Below, piece by piece: positions 1 through 8,239 of a DNA stretch of 64,000 nucleotides (the first letter of the stretch is position 1; each line of letters starts with the position of its first letter). A program made the translations under genes and the position numbers. Below the pieces are notes generated by a model. The model saw only the letters and a list, made by a program, of their open reading frames with translations, was not told the origin of the DNA and ran no database searches. Source of the DNA: Azospirillum tabaci (lineage in GTDB: Bacteria; Pseudomonadota; Alphaproteobacteria; Azospirillales; Azospirillaceae); the NCBI RefSeq assembly GCF_014596085.1, contig NZ_JACCJY010000016.1, forward strand, positions 62,001 through 126,000, in the 5' to 3' direction.

Positions 1-89
1 TCGTCTTTGTAATAGTTGTTTTCGATCCACGCCCTGAAAGTTGTCCCCGCACATTTGGGAATATGAAGGAAATATATGCCATTCTTCAT
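1..89 (-). CDS. Sulfotransferase-like protein, N-terminal 29 codons only (cut by window edge)
   Basis: Reading the minus strand from an ATG at 89 gives a start of the form Met-Lys-Asn-Gly-Ile-Tyr-Phe-Leu followed by HIPKCAGTTF, and the frame stays open to the window edge. His-Ile-Pro-Lys-x-Gly/Ala-Gly-Thr-Thr is the 5'-phosphosulfate loop of sulfotransferase-family proteins, which bind the donor PAPS and sulfate sugars or other acceptors. The motif lies within the first 20 residues, as is normal for the family. A purine-rich AGAGGA stretch lies about 12 bases upstream of the ATG. The gene runs divergently from the acyltransferase at 376 across an AT-rich gap. It would add sulfate to a surface glycan if the family call holds. 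Only the first motif is visible, so the acceptor cannot be guessed. Confidence 0.7.
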   Translation of the reverse strand, partial: MKNGIYFLHIPKCAGTTFRAWIENNYYKD

Positions 90-375
90 GCTGTCCGTTA
101 ATCCTCTTTTAGAGTTGTTTTTCAGCATCAAATGCAGATGATTAGTCGGAACTCAAGTATTTTGGTGATGTCGTGAATTTTTTGTTAACGAGCGAATGGG
201 GCGTCGCTCGGTGATTCGTTGACTCGGACGGCTCGAGTGCATCGGTCTTGGTGATTTACGTTTATCAGATTTAATCCGCCAGCGAGATGAGCAATTCATG
301 TTTGCAATACAATGGAATAAGGGTAAAATATTCCGCATACAGCATGATTTTTCGCAAATTTGCGGAGTTACGGTG

Positions 376-1173
376 ATGAGTGAAAATTTTTTGCACATTG
401 GTGTTGTCGCATTCAAGAACAGCTTTTCCGCTCCGTGCCGAGTCGAGGCTCCATTAAAAATACTGGGAAATGTTGGGCGGGGATGCAGCATAGGAGCATT
501 TACTTATTTGCAAAAGGACACAATAATCGAAGGAACCGAGATTGGAAGATTTTGCTCGATTGCAGCATCGACGTGCATCGGCGGTGGTGAGCATCCCGTC
601 GATTGGCTGTCCACTCACCCTTTTGTTTGCGATCCAAACGACGTCGTCGTTGGCGTGAGCAGCATATATCCTGAAGCACGGGCTTGGTTTGGAGCAAAAT
701 CAACAAGATTTCATGGCCAGCCTGGACAATGCCGGATAGGGAATGATGTGTGGATTGGCCATGGTGCCATAATAAAGCGAGGCGTTTCGGTTGGCGATGG
801 TGCAATCGTTGCGGCTGGCGCCGTCGTGACAAGAGATGTTCCCCCTTATGCGGTCGTGGGTGGATGCCCTGCCAAGCATATCAAGTTCCGGTTTGACGGC
901 AAAACTATTGAAAGACTGATGAAACTTAAGTGGTGGGATTTTGATCTCAGCCCGCTGACGAACGAGATTGATTACTCGAATGTCGACGACTCTATAAACA
1001 GGATACAAAGCGCTATAGAACGTAGAGTTGTCCAAAAAGCCAGATACAAGTCATATATTCTCTGGAATGCAGGAGAGGAGTTAATAAAGAACGAAGAGTA
1101 CGATAATAACAAAAACCACTGCAAGGAAATCCAAGATGAAAGTTATGAAAATGAGCCGGAGATAGTTGATTAA
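376..1173 (+). CDS. Hexapeptide-repeat (LbetaH) O-/N-acyltransferase, CatB/WbbJ-like
   Basis: The 265-residue protein is built largely of hexapeptide repeats ([LIV]-G-x4), visible from about residue 30 to 75 and again around 130 to 165, where [20 protein letters not shown] marks the left-handed beta-helix of the xenobiotic/sugar acetyltransferase group. The wide insertion between the two blocks and the region rich in Trp, Pro and His ([11 protein letters not shown]) resemble CatB-type enzymes that acetylate sugars from acetyl-CoA. I chose the ATG at 376 because GGAG lies 8 bases upstream; an in-frame ATG at 298 has no comparable ribosome site. The C-terminal 60 residues are charged and not obviously part of the helix. 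The gene is clearly AT-richer than the genes to its right, suggesting separate acquisition. Acceptor unknown. Confidence 0.8.
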   Translation: MSENFLHIGVVAFKNSFSAPCRVEAPLKILGNVGRGCSIGAFTYLQKDTIIEGTEIGRFCSIAASTCIGGGEHPVDWLSTHPFVCDPNDVVVGVSSIYPEARAWFGAKSTRFHGQPGQCRIGNDVWIGHGAIIKRGVSVGDGAIVAAGAVVTRDVPPYAVVGGCPAKHIKFRFDGKTIERLMKLKWWDFDLSPLTNEIDYSNVDDSINRIQSAIERRVVQKARYKSYILWNAGEELIKNEEYDNNKNHCKEIQDESYENEPEIVD

Positions 1174-1203
1174 ATAGAGGAATGGAGATGGTGAAAATTA
1201 TGG

Positions 1204-1241
1204 ACCCTGACTGATCCGTGGGTTGGCAGATCAATCAGGGT
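1204..1241 (+). terminator. Inverted repeat between convergent genes, possible terminator
   Basis: A 13-base arm at 1204-1216 (ACCCTGACTGATC) pairs with 1229-1241 with one mismatch across a 12-base loop, and a short T run follows on the plus strand. It lies between the stop of the acyltransferase (1173) and the stop of the convergent tail-like gene (1249). It could end transcripts from both sides, although the T tract is short. Confidence 0.45.
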
Positions 1242-1248
1242 TTCCATC

Positions 1249-2547
1249 TCACACTGTTTTGACGACGATCACCGGGCGGCCGTCGGGCGCGGTCCGCCAG
1301 ACGCGGCCCACCGCGCGCCGGTAGCAGGCCTCGTCGAGAGCGCCGGCCGGCACCGCCACCGCGGCAATGGCGCCGCCCGGCGCGCCGTCGTTCACTCGTT
1401 CGGGCAGCACATAGTCGCCCACGCTCCAAGGGCCTGTGATGGCAACCGGCACCTGACCGCAGAAGGCGATGCGGTCGAAGCGCGCCCGCTGAGCCTCCGC
1501 GCGCGCCTGCCAAGCCGTCAATTCGTCCATCCAAGCTCCGTACTGGTCGGCGAAGACTTTGGTTGCCTCGCTCCCCACCTCGTCCGGCGCGGACACCGGC
1601 TCGGCGGGTGGCGGCCCCAGCCGGGCCTCGGTCAGCGCGTCACCGCCGACGTAGCTGGGGCTGGTGGACTTCACCACGAAGCTGTGTGCGCGGTCGAAGC
1701 GATCGGTCAGCTGCCCATCGGCGTCCACCCCGGCGAGCTGTCCCTTGGCGATGATGCCGCAGTCCACCGCCTTTTCCATGTACTCGGCGTAGTCCAGGCC
1801 GGTGGCGTTGACCGTGCCGGCGGCATTGATCGACCTTCCGGTGACACTGTTCTTCTGCACGCGGATGGCGGTGGCGGGCAGGCCCGCCCCGGTGCCGGTC
1901 GCCTCGCAGAGGGTCGTGGTGGAACTGGAACCGGTCAGGACATCCAAAACCGTCTGCCCTTCGCCCCGCGCCCCGGCTACCGACGTACCGCCGGTGGGAG
2001 TGAACGCCAGGGTACCCGTCCAGCCGTTGTGGGTGAGGAAGGCGTCACCGGTTCCATAGCCCTGCGTGTCACCGGACATGCGGTTATACAGCTTGAAGGA
2101 ACCGATGCCGGTGGGTGCGATTCGCTGGAACAGAATGCCCGCCTTTGGCGCATAATTGGTCAGCTCCGATGGGTGCGAGACCTGCAGGGCGATACCGGCG
2201 GCGTTGCTGGCGACGCCTGGATTGCGGAGCAGGAGCTGAGCCGCAAGGGGGCTTCCGTCCGTTCGCTCAATGGTCAGAGGAGTGGGTGGAGTGGTGGCGC
2301 CGATGCCGACGTTTCCCGCCGCCGACAGGGTCAGCACCCGCGATGTGGCCTGATCGGCGATGCCGGTCGAGGCGAAGGCGGTGACCGTGCCGCCGTGGAT
2401 CGCGTCGCCGCTGAGTCCGTTCGGCGGGATGGCGCGGATCTGCGCGACCGTGGCCTTGACGGTGCGGGTGCCTTGGTCGAGCGGCAGCGTGTCGCCGTCG
2501 GCCAGATTGGCGGCGGCCGGCAGGTCGCCGATGAAGACGTCGCTCAT
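1249..2547 (-). CDS. Phage tail fibre/spike-like protein with a possible Peptidase_G2-type autocleavage region
   Basis: A 432-residue protein. The N-terminal 50 residues (FIGDLPAAANLADGDTLPLDQG...TVKATVAQIRA) have the form of a virion- or tail-attachment segment. The middle, rich in Gly, Thr and Ala, contains NVGIGATTPPTPLTIERTDG, typical of trimeric tail-fibre shafts. After about residue 255 comes the string DYAEYMEK, followed by GQLAGVDADGQL and DRFDRAHSFVVKST. This resembles the start of the intramolecular-chaperone autoproteolytic (Peptidase_G2-like) domain of some phage fibres. The start at 2547 is set by a strong GGAGGTGA 6 bases upstream. It is the last gene of a three-gene minus-strand run with 2552-2674 and 2679-3014. 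No other phage genes are visible, so it may be a domesticated surface fibre. Function inferred from composition and short motifs only. Confidence 0.55.
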   Translation of the reverse strand: MSDVFIGDLPAAANLADGDTLPLDQGTRTVKATVAQIRAIPPNGLSGDAIHGGTVTAFASTGIADQATSRVLTLSAAGNVGIGATTPPTPLTIERTDGSPLAAQLLLRNPGVASNAAGIALQVSHPSELTNYAPKAGILFQRIAPTGIGSFKLYNRMSGDTQGYGTGDAFLTHNGWTGTLAFTPTGGTSVAGARGEGQTVLDVLTGSSSTTTLCEATGTGAGLPATAIRVQKNSVTGRSINAAGTVNATGLDYAEYMEKAVDCGIIAKGQLAGVDADGQLTDRFDRAHSFVVKSTSPSYVGGDALTEARLGPPPAEPVSAPDEVGSEATKVFADQYGAWMDELTAWQARAEAQRARFDRIAFCGQVPVAITGPWSVGDYVLPERVNDGAPGGAIAAVAVPAGALDEACYRRAVGRVWRTAPDGRPVIVVKTV

Positions 2548-2551
2548 GGTC

Positions 2552-2674
2552 TCACCTCCGGGCCAGGGTGCGGCCGTCGCGGGCCGCAAGGATCGTACCG
2601 TTTCCGACGGTAAGGCGCCCGAGGATGGCGGCGAGGATGGCGCGGCCGGTCAGGCGGCCGAGGCGGAGCAGCAT
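2552..2674 (-). CDS. Small protein of 40 residues, coupled to the tail-like operon
   Basis: An ATG at 2674 is preceded at correct spacing by AAGGAG, starts 4 bases after the stop of the upstream gene (2679-2681) and ends 4 bases before the start of the tail-like gene at 2547. The product begins Met-Leu-Leu-Arg-Leu-Gly-Arg-Leu-Thr and is basic and Leu/Ala/Ile-rich, with a central stretch ILAAILGRLTVG that could form one amphipathic or short hydrophobic helix. I do not recognise the family. Tight spacing on both sides and a good ribosome-binding site support a translated gene rather than chance, but no function can be given. Confidence 0.55.
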   Translation of the reverse strand: MLLRLGRLTGRAILAAILGRLTVGNGTILAARDGRTLARR

Positions 2675-2678
2675 CCCG

Positions 2679-3014
2679 TCACTCCTTTTCCGAGATGTAA
2701 AGCATGCAATCGGCCACCGCGCGCACGGCGGCGATGTGGGTGTGGCGGCCGGTGCGCTCGTCGCCCAGGGACAGGTCGTAGTAGGTGTGGGCTGGGAAAT
2801 AATGGTCCGCCGTCGCGGCCACCACTCCCGCGGTGCCGCTGCGCAGGAAGACCGGCCCTGTGGCGTAGATTCCGATGACGCGGGTCGTGGGGTTGAAGGG
2901 CTGCGCGTTTCTGGCGCTGCTCGCGCCGACAGCGATGGACTGGGCGCCGCCGGGCCGCAGGCGCAGAGCGGGGATGGGAATCGAGTCTTCGTCGCGAGGC
3001 AGGAGGGTGGGCAT
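2679..3014 (-). CDS. Hypothetical protein, first gene of the tail-like operon
   Basis: The 111-residue product has Pro-rich N-terminal sequence (LPRDEDSIPIPALRLRPGG) and a compact C-terminal part with many beta-prone residues ending in ADCMLYISEKE. I do not recognise a named family. Its pattern of short strands around Thr/Val/Ala and a hydrophobic core is compatible with a small beta-sandwich or virion-decoration protein, but that is a guess. ATG 3014 is favoured over the in-frame GTG at 3029 because GGAG lies 9 bases upstream of it. The 87-base AT-rich gap that separates it from the glycosyltransferase at 3102-5618 contains a 7-base inverted repeat (3057-3063 with 3077-3083) and probably the promoter for the three-gene run. 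Confidence 0.55.
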   Translation of the reverse strand: MPTLLPRDEDSIPIPALRLRPGGAQSIAVGASSARNAQPFNPTTRVIGIYATGPVFLRSGTAGVVAATADHYFPAHTYYDLSLGDERTGRHTHIAAVRAVADCMLYISEKE

Positions 3015-3101
3015 GGCGGCAGGCTCCACGGGTTGGTCCTGCGCGCAGAATAAGGAAATTTTCTTAGGAAATAAAGGAAAATTATCCTATATCTGGAGCC
3101 G

Positions 3102-5618
3102 TCACTCTCTTTGCTCCGGACCGGGCGGCGGGCACAGCCGACGGTGGCTCGGCCCCAGCCGTTCGAAGTGCGGGTTGTAGAAGGGGTCGTTGCTCAGCCG
3201 CTCGCCCCAGCGGGCACGGAGTTGGCGGGCCTCTCCGGCCAGCCGCTCCATCTTCTCCGGCGTGTCGTCGGTGCCGCGCGTCTGGGTTTCCAGGTGATAG
3301 AGCCGGGCGTGCGGCGTCCACAGAACGCGCAGGCCGGCGCCCTGGAGCTTCAGGCAGTAGTCCACGTCGGCATAGGCGACGGGCAGGCGCACCATGTCAA
3401 AGCCGCCGACCGCCTCGAAGGCGGCGCGGGAGGTCAGCAGGCAGGCACCGGTGACCGCCGAGACCGTGCGTGGCAGCACCGCTTGGCCGAGGTGCCCGGG
3501 CTCGTCGGCGCCCAGCCCGACGAAGGCGTGCCCGGCCGCTCCCTCGGCGCCCAGCACGACGCCGGCGTGCTGGACCGTGCCGTTGGGGTAGAGCAGCTTC
3601 GCCCCGACCGCCCCGACCCCCGGCCGGGCCAGCAGGGACACCATCTCGCCCAGCCAGTCCGGGTGGGTGGCGACGACGTCGTTGTTGAGGAAGCACAGCG
3701 CGTCGCCCCGGCAGACCCCCGCGGCGGCGTTGTTGATCGCGGCCCAGTTGAACGGGCCATGGAAGTCGGCGACGCGCACCCGCGGATCGCGGGCGAGGCT
3801 GTCGAAGAAGGGGCGCGAGCGCGGGTCGGCGCTGTCGTGATCGACCAGGACGATCTCGTAGTCCGGGTAATCGGTTTTCGCCAGCAGGCTTGACACGCAG
3901 TCGCGGACCAGCCCGACCGCGTCCTTGGTCGGGACGACGATGGAGACCTTCGGCAGCGGGGCGGGCAGGGGGTAGCGGACGCGGGTGCAGAACAACCCGC
4001 CGGAGCGGGCGTGCGTGTCGCGGTCGGCGGTCACGGTGGCGCGGCTGCCGGTCCGGCGGTGGTGTTCCCCGACCACGCGTTCGATGCCGGCCAGGATGCC
4101 GGCCGGGTCGCCGCTGCCCGACAACGAGGCGGGGTTGATGCGCCAGTGATAGAGGATGCGCGGGACGTGGCGGATGCCGGCGGCGCCGACCCGTTCCAGC
4201 AGCCGCAGCACGAGGTCGTGGTCCTGGACCCCCTCGTACCCCTCGCGCAAGCCCCCGACGTCCAGCACCAGCCGCCGCTCGGCCACGAGCAAATGGCAGA
4301 CGTAGTTCAGGGAGGACAAAAGCTCGGGATCGAAATCCGGCTTGAAGGCGGGCGCCACGTGCCGTCCGTCCGGGGCGATGCGGTCCTCGTCGCTGTAGAG
4401 CACCGGGACGGGCGCCTTCGCCAGTTCCTCGGCCATGACCAGCAGGGCGTCGGGGGCCAGCCGGTCGTCATGGTCGAGGAAGGCCACATGGTCGCCCGAC
4501 GCCAGGGACAGGGCGCGGTTCGTGTTGGCGCTCACCCCGCCGCGGGTCGCGCTGAACACGGCGCGGATGCGGGAATCGCGGGCGGCCTCCTGGCGGATCA
4601 GCAGGCGCACGGCGTCGTCGCGCGAGGCGTCGTCGGCGATGCACAGCTCCCAGTGCCCGTAGGCCTGGGCGCGCACGGACTCGATCGCCTCCGCCAGCAT
4701 CCACAGGGGCGGGTCGCAGACGGGCATGACGACCGAGAACAGCGGGCGCCGGTCCAGCCCCGCCGCGCGCGTCGACAGCCGCAGGCGGCGGGTGGCCGTG
4801 TCGGCGTAATGCTCGTCGAAATAGGCGGCGTAGTCCGCGATGGAGCGGGCGGCGGCGGCGCGGCGGCGCGGCACTTCGTCGCGGAGTTCCTGAAGAATGC
4901 GGGAGACCTCGTCCAGCCGTCCGGCCAGCCGCTCGTCCGGACCGGCCCCGGCCTCGTCCAGCGCGATGGAGACGGGGCCGCAGAGAACCGTGCCGTCGCG
5001 CCGGTCACGAACCTCCAGCACCCGTCCCGACCGCAAGGACAGCAGCACCTCGAATCCGTGGTCGCAGGTGGCGAAGCGCGACAGCAGGTCCCGGCGCTGC
5101 TGGTTAGCCACGGCCCCGGCGACGACGCGGTCGTCCACCAGGATGTCGACTTCAACGGCCTCCTGCTCATCCTCCGTGTTGACCGCCCAGCCGACGATCC
5201 GCGGTCCATCCACGCTGTCCAGGTTGGCGACAACGGCGCGCGGGGCGACGGGGACGGACAGGCCGTTCTCCAGCAGATGGCCGGTCGCGGCGATGCGCAC
5301 GCCGACGGTCGTCCGCTGCGGGTCGATGCCTGGAAAGAGCTGGGCGAGGTCCAACTCGAAGCCGCAGCGCACCGGCCGGCGGAGCAGGTGGGAGAGCACG
5401 CCGCTGTCGCGGTCCGGCAGGATGGTCACACTGGCCGACCCGGCGGAGACGAGCAGTGGCACGGGGGCGTCGGGCGCCGCCACCGACAGCGCCCAGCCGC
5501 GCAGCCGCGTTCCCTCCCGCTCCTCCAGCCGCCCATAGAAGGGCTCGGTCGCCGACCGCCGCCCGAGGTCGCCGGTGGTGGTGTCGGGGGCCGGCGTCGT
5601 CGGGAAGGCGTTGGTCAT
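3102..5618 (-). CDS. Two-domain GT2 glycosyltransferase with two N-terminal GWA modules
   Basis: The 838-residue protein has two family-2 glycosyltransferase domains. The first, at about 294-500, starts FSVVMPVCDPP, has ADDAS for the nucleotide and FLDHDDRL as the DxD-like metal site. The second, at about 557-838, starts KVSIVVPTKDAVG and has FLNNDVVATHPDW. Such double GT2 proteins transfer two sugars or make a repeating unit in O-antigen and capsule loci. Upstream are two copies of a roughly 80-residue module with the signature Gly-Trp-Ala (residues 41-43 and 143-145) followed by a GF(E) pair, which also occurs in proteins at 18635 and 31146. ATG 5618 is favoured: residues before it are not conserved-looking. 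It is followed on the minus strand, after 87 bases, by the tail-like operon. Confidence 0.85.
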   Translation of the reverse strand: MTNAFPTTPAPDTTTGDLGRRSATEPFYGRLEEREGTRLRGWALSVAAPDAPVPLLVSAGSASVTILPDRDSGVLSHLLRRPVRCGFELDLAQLFPGIDPQRTTVGVRIAATGHLLENGLSVPVAPRAVVANLDSVDGPRIVGWAVNTEDEQEAVEVDILVDDRVVAGAVANQQRRDLLSRFATCDHGFEVLLSLRSGRVLEVRDRRDGTVLCGPVSIALDEAGAGPDERLAGRLDEVSRILQELRDEVPRRRAAAARSIADYAAYFDEHYADTATRRLRLSTRAAGLDRRPLFSVVMPVCDPPLWMLAEAIESVRAQAYGHWELCIADDASRDDAVRLLIRQEAARDSRIRAVFSATRGGVSANTNRALSLASGDHVAFLDHDDRLAPDALLVMAEELAKAPVPVLYSDEDRIAPDGRHVAPAFKPDFDPELLSSLNYVCHLLVAERRLVLDVGGLREGYEGVQDHDLVLRLLERVGAAGIRHVPRILYHWRINPASLSGSGDPAGILAGIERVVGEHHRRTGSRATVTADRDTHARSGGLFCTRVRYPLPAPLPKVSIVVPTKDAVGLVRDCVSSLLAKTDYPDYEIVLVDHDSADPRSRPFFDSLARDPRVRVADFHGPFNWAAINNAAAGVCRGDALCFLNNDVVATHPDWLGEMVSLLARPGVGAVGAKLLYPNGTVQHAGVVLGAEGAAGHAFVGLGADEPGHLGQAVLPRTVSAVTGACLLTSRAAFEAVGGFDMVRLPVAYADVDYCLKLQGAGLRVLWTPHARLYHLETQTRGTDDTPEKMERLAGEARQLRARWGERLSNDPFYNPHFERLGPSHRRLCPPPGPEQRE

Positions 5619-5687
5619 GGGGGAAATCCTGGAAAGAAGTCCGGAAGGCCGTGCCGCCGCCGGTTCATGACCGGCAGCCTGGAGCAA

Positions 5688-7568
5688 TCATCGGATTTTG
5701 CGTCGAAACAGGGACGTGCGCGGAAAGTAGGCCATGAATTCGACGTGGGCCGCACACGAACGTACAAAAGGTTCCCCGGCTTCCTCCTCGGTCATCGCCT
5801 GGTTCCCAACCAGGAAATCGCAAACCCGATGAAGATATTGTGCCGCCGGAATGTCGCCCTTTTTGTATGTGTTGCGATATTGTCCATAGCTGGTGTCGAG
5901 ATCCTCAAGAATATAATAGCCGCCCGGTGCAACGTGCGGGAACAGATACTGGAAGGCGGTGATTTGGTCACTCCAGTAATGTGAGCCATCATCGATCACC
6001 AAGCCAAACGGCCCAAATCGGCGGGCGATGTCCGTCAAGGCGATCGGATCGGATTGATCGACGATTTCGATCCTGGCCCGCCCGGACGCCAAGCGGAGGC
6101 ATTCCCGATTCGTGTCAAGCCCAACAAATCGTGCATTCGGGAAATATTCCAGCCACATTGCCATGGATTGGCCCTGGTTGACGCCGATCTCGAGGATCGT
6201 CATCTCGTCGAACCGCATCTCTCCGACGAAGCGTTCGTAGAAGTCGAGGAAATTATGGTGCCTCGACGACTTGTCGGTCCCGTGCTTGAAGCCGATGTCG
6301 TCGAGACTCGGCAAGCGCGTGCCCGTGACGGGGGCGTGCGCCGTTGTCGCCTCTGTATCGGCAATCCATTGCCGGACGGCCTGGGCAAACGCATCGAGAT
6401 CCGGGAGCTTCCAAGGCGTGTGCACGTTGTGGGGGTTGTACTGCTCATGCCCCGTGTCGATCTCGCCGATGAAATACCGAATTTTGCTGCTGTACGGCTC
6501 GTTGAAAAAGACATCGTGATAATGCACGAGATTAGGCGAGGCGAAGATAAAAGCCGACTTCAGCTTTCTTTGGAAAGCCAGATTGAACATGTTGCTTCCG
6601 CTCGCGCCAGCGATCAGTTCGGCATTGGCGACAATGTCAACCTGCTCGGCAATGGACAGGTCTTGGGGGTGGGCGATGTGGAAGCCTTCCTTGCGGAAAA
6701 TGTCTTCCACGCTGTGCTCGTTTACCAGAATGCGCTGCGGGTTGTGGGAGCGGGAGATGTAGACGCGCTTCGACCCTCCGGAACGGCGGTCGTAACCGTC
6801 GCGCAGGCGGCGCCAAATGCCCCCGGCAACCGGGGTGGTGTACTCCTGGATCATGAAGCTGCGCTTTGGCACGAGCAGTTCCTGCACCAGCGCAGGTTCT
6901 TCGAGCCAAACGATCGCCTCTTTGGGAATGCCGTAGCCGACGAGCAGTTCCGGGATGAATTTGGCCGTGCTCTTGGTCAGAAGCACGGACACATCCGCCA
7001 TCTTCAGATAGTCGGTGCAATAGTGATAAGCCCAGGCCTTCGATAGGACATCGACAATGAAGTGTCCGTAATGATTTTGATGCATGTAATCCAAATAAAT
7101 GAACTTTCCCGAAAGAATGGTCCTCGGGGTGCAATCCGCCTGCGGTTGATACCGACCGTCGGGAATCTGGGTGAGAAGCGGATGAAAATCGGTGCTCCAA
7201 TCCGACGTGAAGCAGTCCTTGAGGACAATGTTGCCCTGGGCTATGGCCAAGCCCCCCGGCAAGCAGGCAACGTTGTGCAGCCGGGAGAGCGTTATGGCCG
7301 GATATGGGAGGCGCTCCATGAACCCATTGATGTGGGCGGGCATGCCGACGGGACGCTGGATCTGCACATGGTCCAGCGGGAGGTTGGCGATTTCAGGAAT
7401 CTTGAGGGCGATGTCAGAGGCCGGCGCGGTGACAATGTGTCCCTCGCCTCCTTGTATGAAGGTCGCGGCGTCCACAAGCGATGCGATTTCGTCTGAGCGC
7501 TTCGTGATGAAGAGCTTGTTTTCCTGATAATTCAGGTTCTCGCTTATGTTCATTTGAAGCCCCGACAT
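5688..7568 (-). CDS. Fusion: GT61-family glycosyltransferase and class I SAM methyltransferase
   Basis: A 626-residue protein with two enzymes. Residues roughly 60-400 match the GT61 (DUF563) pattern: HQNHYGHFIVDVL, then KRVYISRSHNPQR, and the closing GASGSNMFNLAF near residue 335. Residues from about 425 onward (DDIGFKHGTDKSSRHHNFLDFYERF, then ILEIGVNQGQS and FGLVIDDGSHYWSDQ) match the macrolide/hexose O-methyltransferase group typified by MycE, with Gly-rich SAM loop and acidic IDDGSH metal/SAM motif. The natural reading is a transferase that adds a sugar and a partner domain that O-methylates it, perhaps capping a chain. GAAGGTG lies 6 bases before ATG 7568. Codon use is AT-richer than in the neighbours, as is the DNA upstream. 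Confidence 0.85.
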   Translation of the reverse strand: MSGLQMNISENLNYQENKLFITKRSDEIASLVDAATFIQGGEGHIVTAPASDIALKIPEIANLPLDHVQIQRPVGMPAHINGFMERLPYPAITLSRLHNVACLPGGLAIAQGNIVLKDCFTSDWSTDFHPLLTQIPDGRYQPQADCTPRTILSGKFIYLDYMHQNHYGHFIVDVLSKAWAYHYCTDYLKMADVSVLLTKSTAKFIPELLVGYGIPKEAIVWLEEPALVQELLVPKRSFMIQEYTTPVAGGIWRRLRDGYDRRSGGSKRVYISRSHNPQRILVNEHSVEDIFRKEGFHIAHPQDLSIAEQVDIVANAELIAGASGSNMFNLAFQRKLKSAFIFASPNLVHYHDVFFNEPYSSKIRYFIGEIDTGHEQYNPHNVHTPWKLPDLDAFAQAVRQWIADTEATTAHAPVTGTRLPSLDDIGFKHGTDKSSRHHNFLDFYERFVGEMRFDEMTILEIGVNQGQSMAMWLEYFPNARFVGLDTNRECLRLASGRARIEIVDQSDPIALTDIARRFGPFGLVIDDGSHYWSDQITAFQYLFPHVAPGGYYILEDLDTSYGQYRNTYKKGDIPAAQYLHRVCDFLVGNQAMTEEEAGEPFVRSCAAHVEFMAYFPRTSLFRRKIR

Positions 7569-8239
7569 GATGCACCTTCACTCGGATCTGTTTGTAGATT
7601 TTCCGAAATCTGAAAAAATTCGGCGTCTTGTCCTTGCCGAAAGCTCTTATAGCCGTTGGAAGGCCGCAATGCCGGTAAACTATTTAAATAAATTTGTCAA
7701 TGATAAATAGTTAAAACATAACTATGCCACCTTCTTGATGCAATGTCACAGGCGAAGTGGACCATGCCGGATGTGAAGTCGTTTCTGCAATTGCAGAAAA
7801 GCAAATCGAGAATTGTATTTGAGGGGTGAAGTCTCTGGGCTTTAAAGCCAGACGAAGCAATATCCGATTGACATGGGTCATTTTAAGAATGTTTTCGACC
7901 TTCGTGCTTTTTGAATTATTGCGTGCTTGCCGAAGGATGAGCCTGTCGGCTGTCGGAGCCCTGATGTCCAAGGTTGCAAAATTGGGCGAAGAAATAAAAG
8001 TGTTTGCCATCCGGAGCCGATGCAGCTGTGCGGTCAGCCGGCGCCCGTCTGCTTGCCCCCGCACACAATGGGGTTCCACGCAAAGAAGTTGACGGGCGCG
8101 GGGGAACCGCGCACTGATGCACGGCTTCGGCAAGGGGCGGCGTTGCCGGGATGGCCGCCGTGCGGCCACGGCCCCCGGTTCAGAGTCACGTCGCCCTGAA
8201 CGAACGCAACAATGGCAGTCGCAAAAGCAGGGGCGGGCG
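7569..8239. other. 670-base divergent gap between GT61 gene and gmd
   Basis: No gene is supported here. The left 420 bases are clearly AT-rich, including runs such as TTTAAATAAATTTG, and the right 240 bases return to high GC. A perfect 6-base hairpin with a 4-base loop sits at 7596-7611. The gap must hold promoters for both divergent units, but I could not place a convincing -35/-10 pair. The abrupt GC step near 8000 may mark the edge of an acquired segment. Confidence 0.5.

Noticed and set aside
4011..5984. A 657-codon plus-strand frame opposite the double GT2 gene
   Set aside because: Composition (Gly/Arg/His/Gln rich) is that of an antisense shadow, and the opposite strand has clear GT2 motifs.
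7868..7890. TTGACA at 7868 as the -35 box of a promoter for gmd
   Set aside because: No -10-like hexamer lies at 16-18 bases; a TAAGAAT lies only about 10 bases away.
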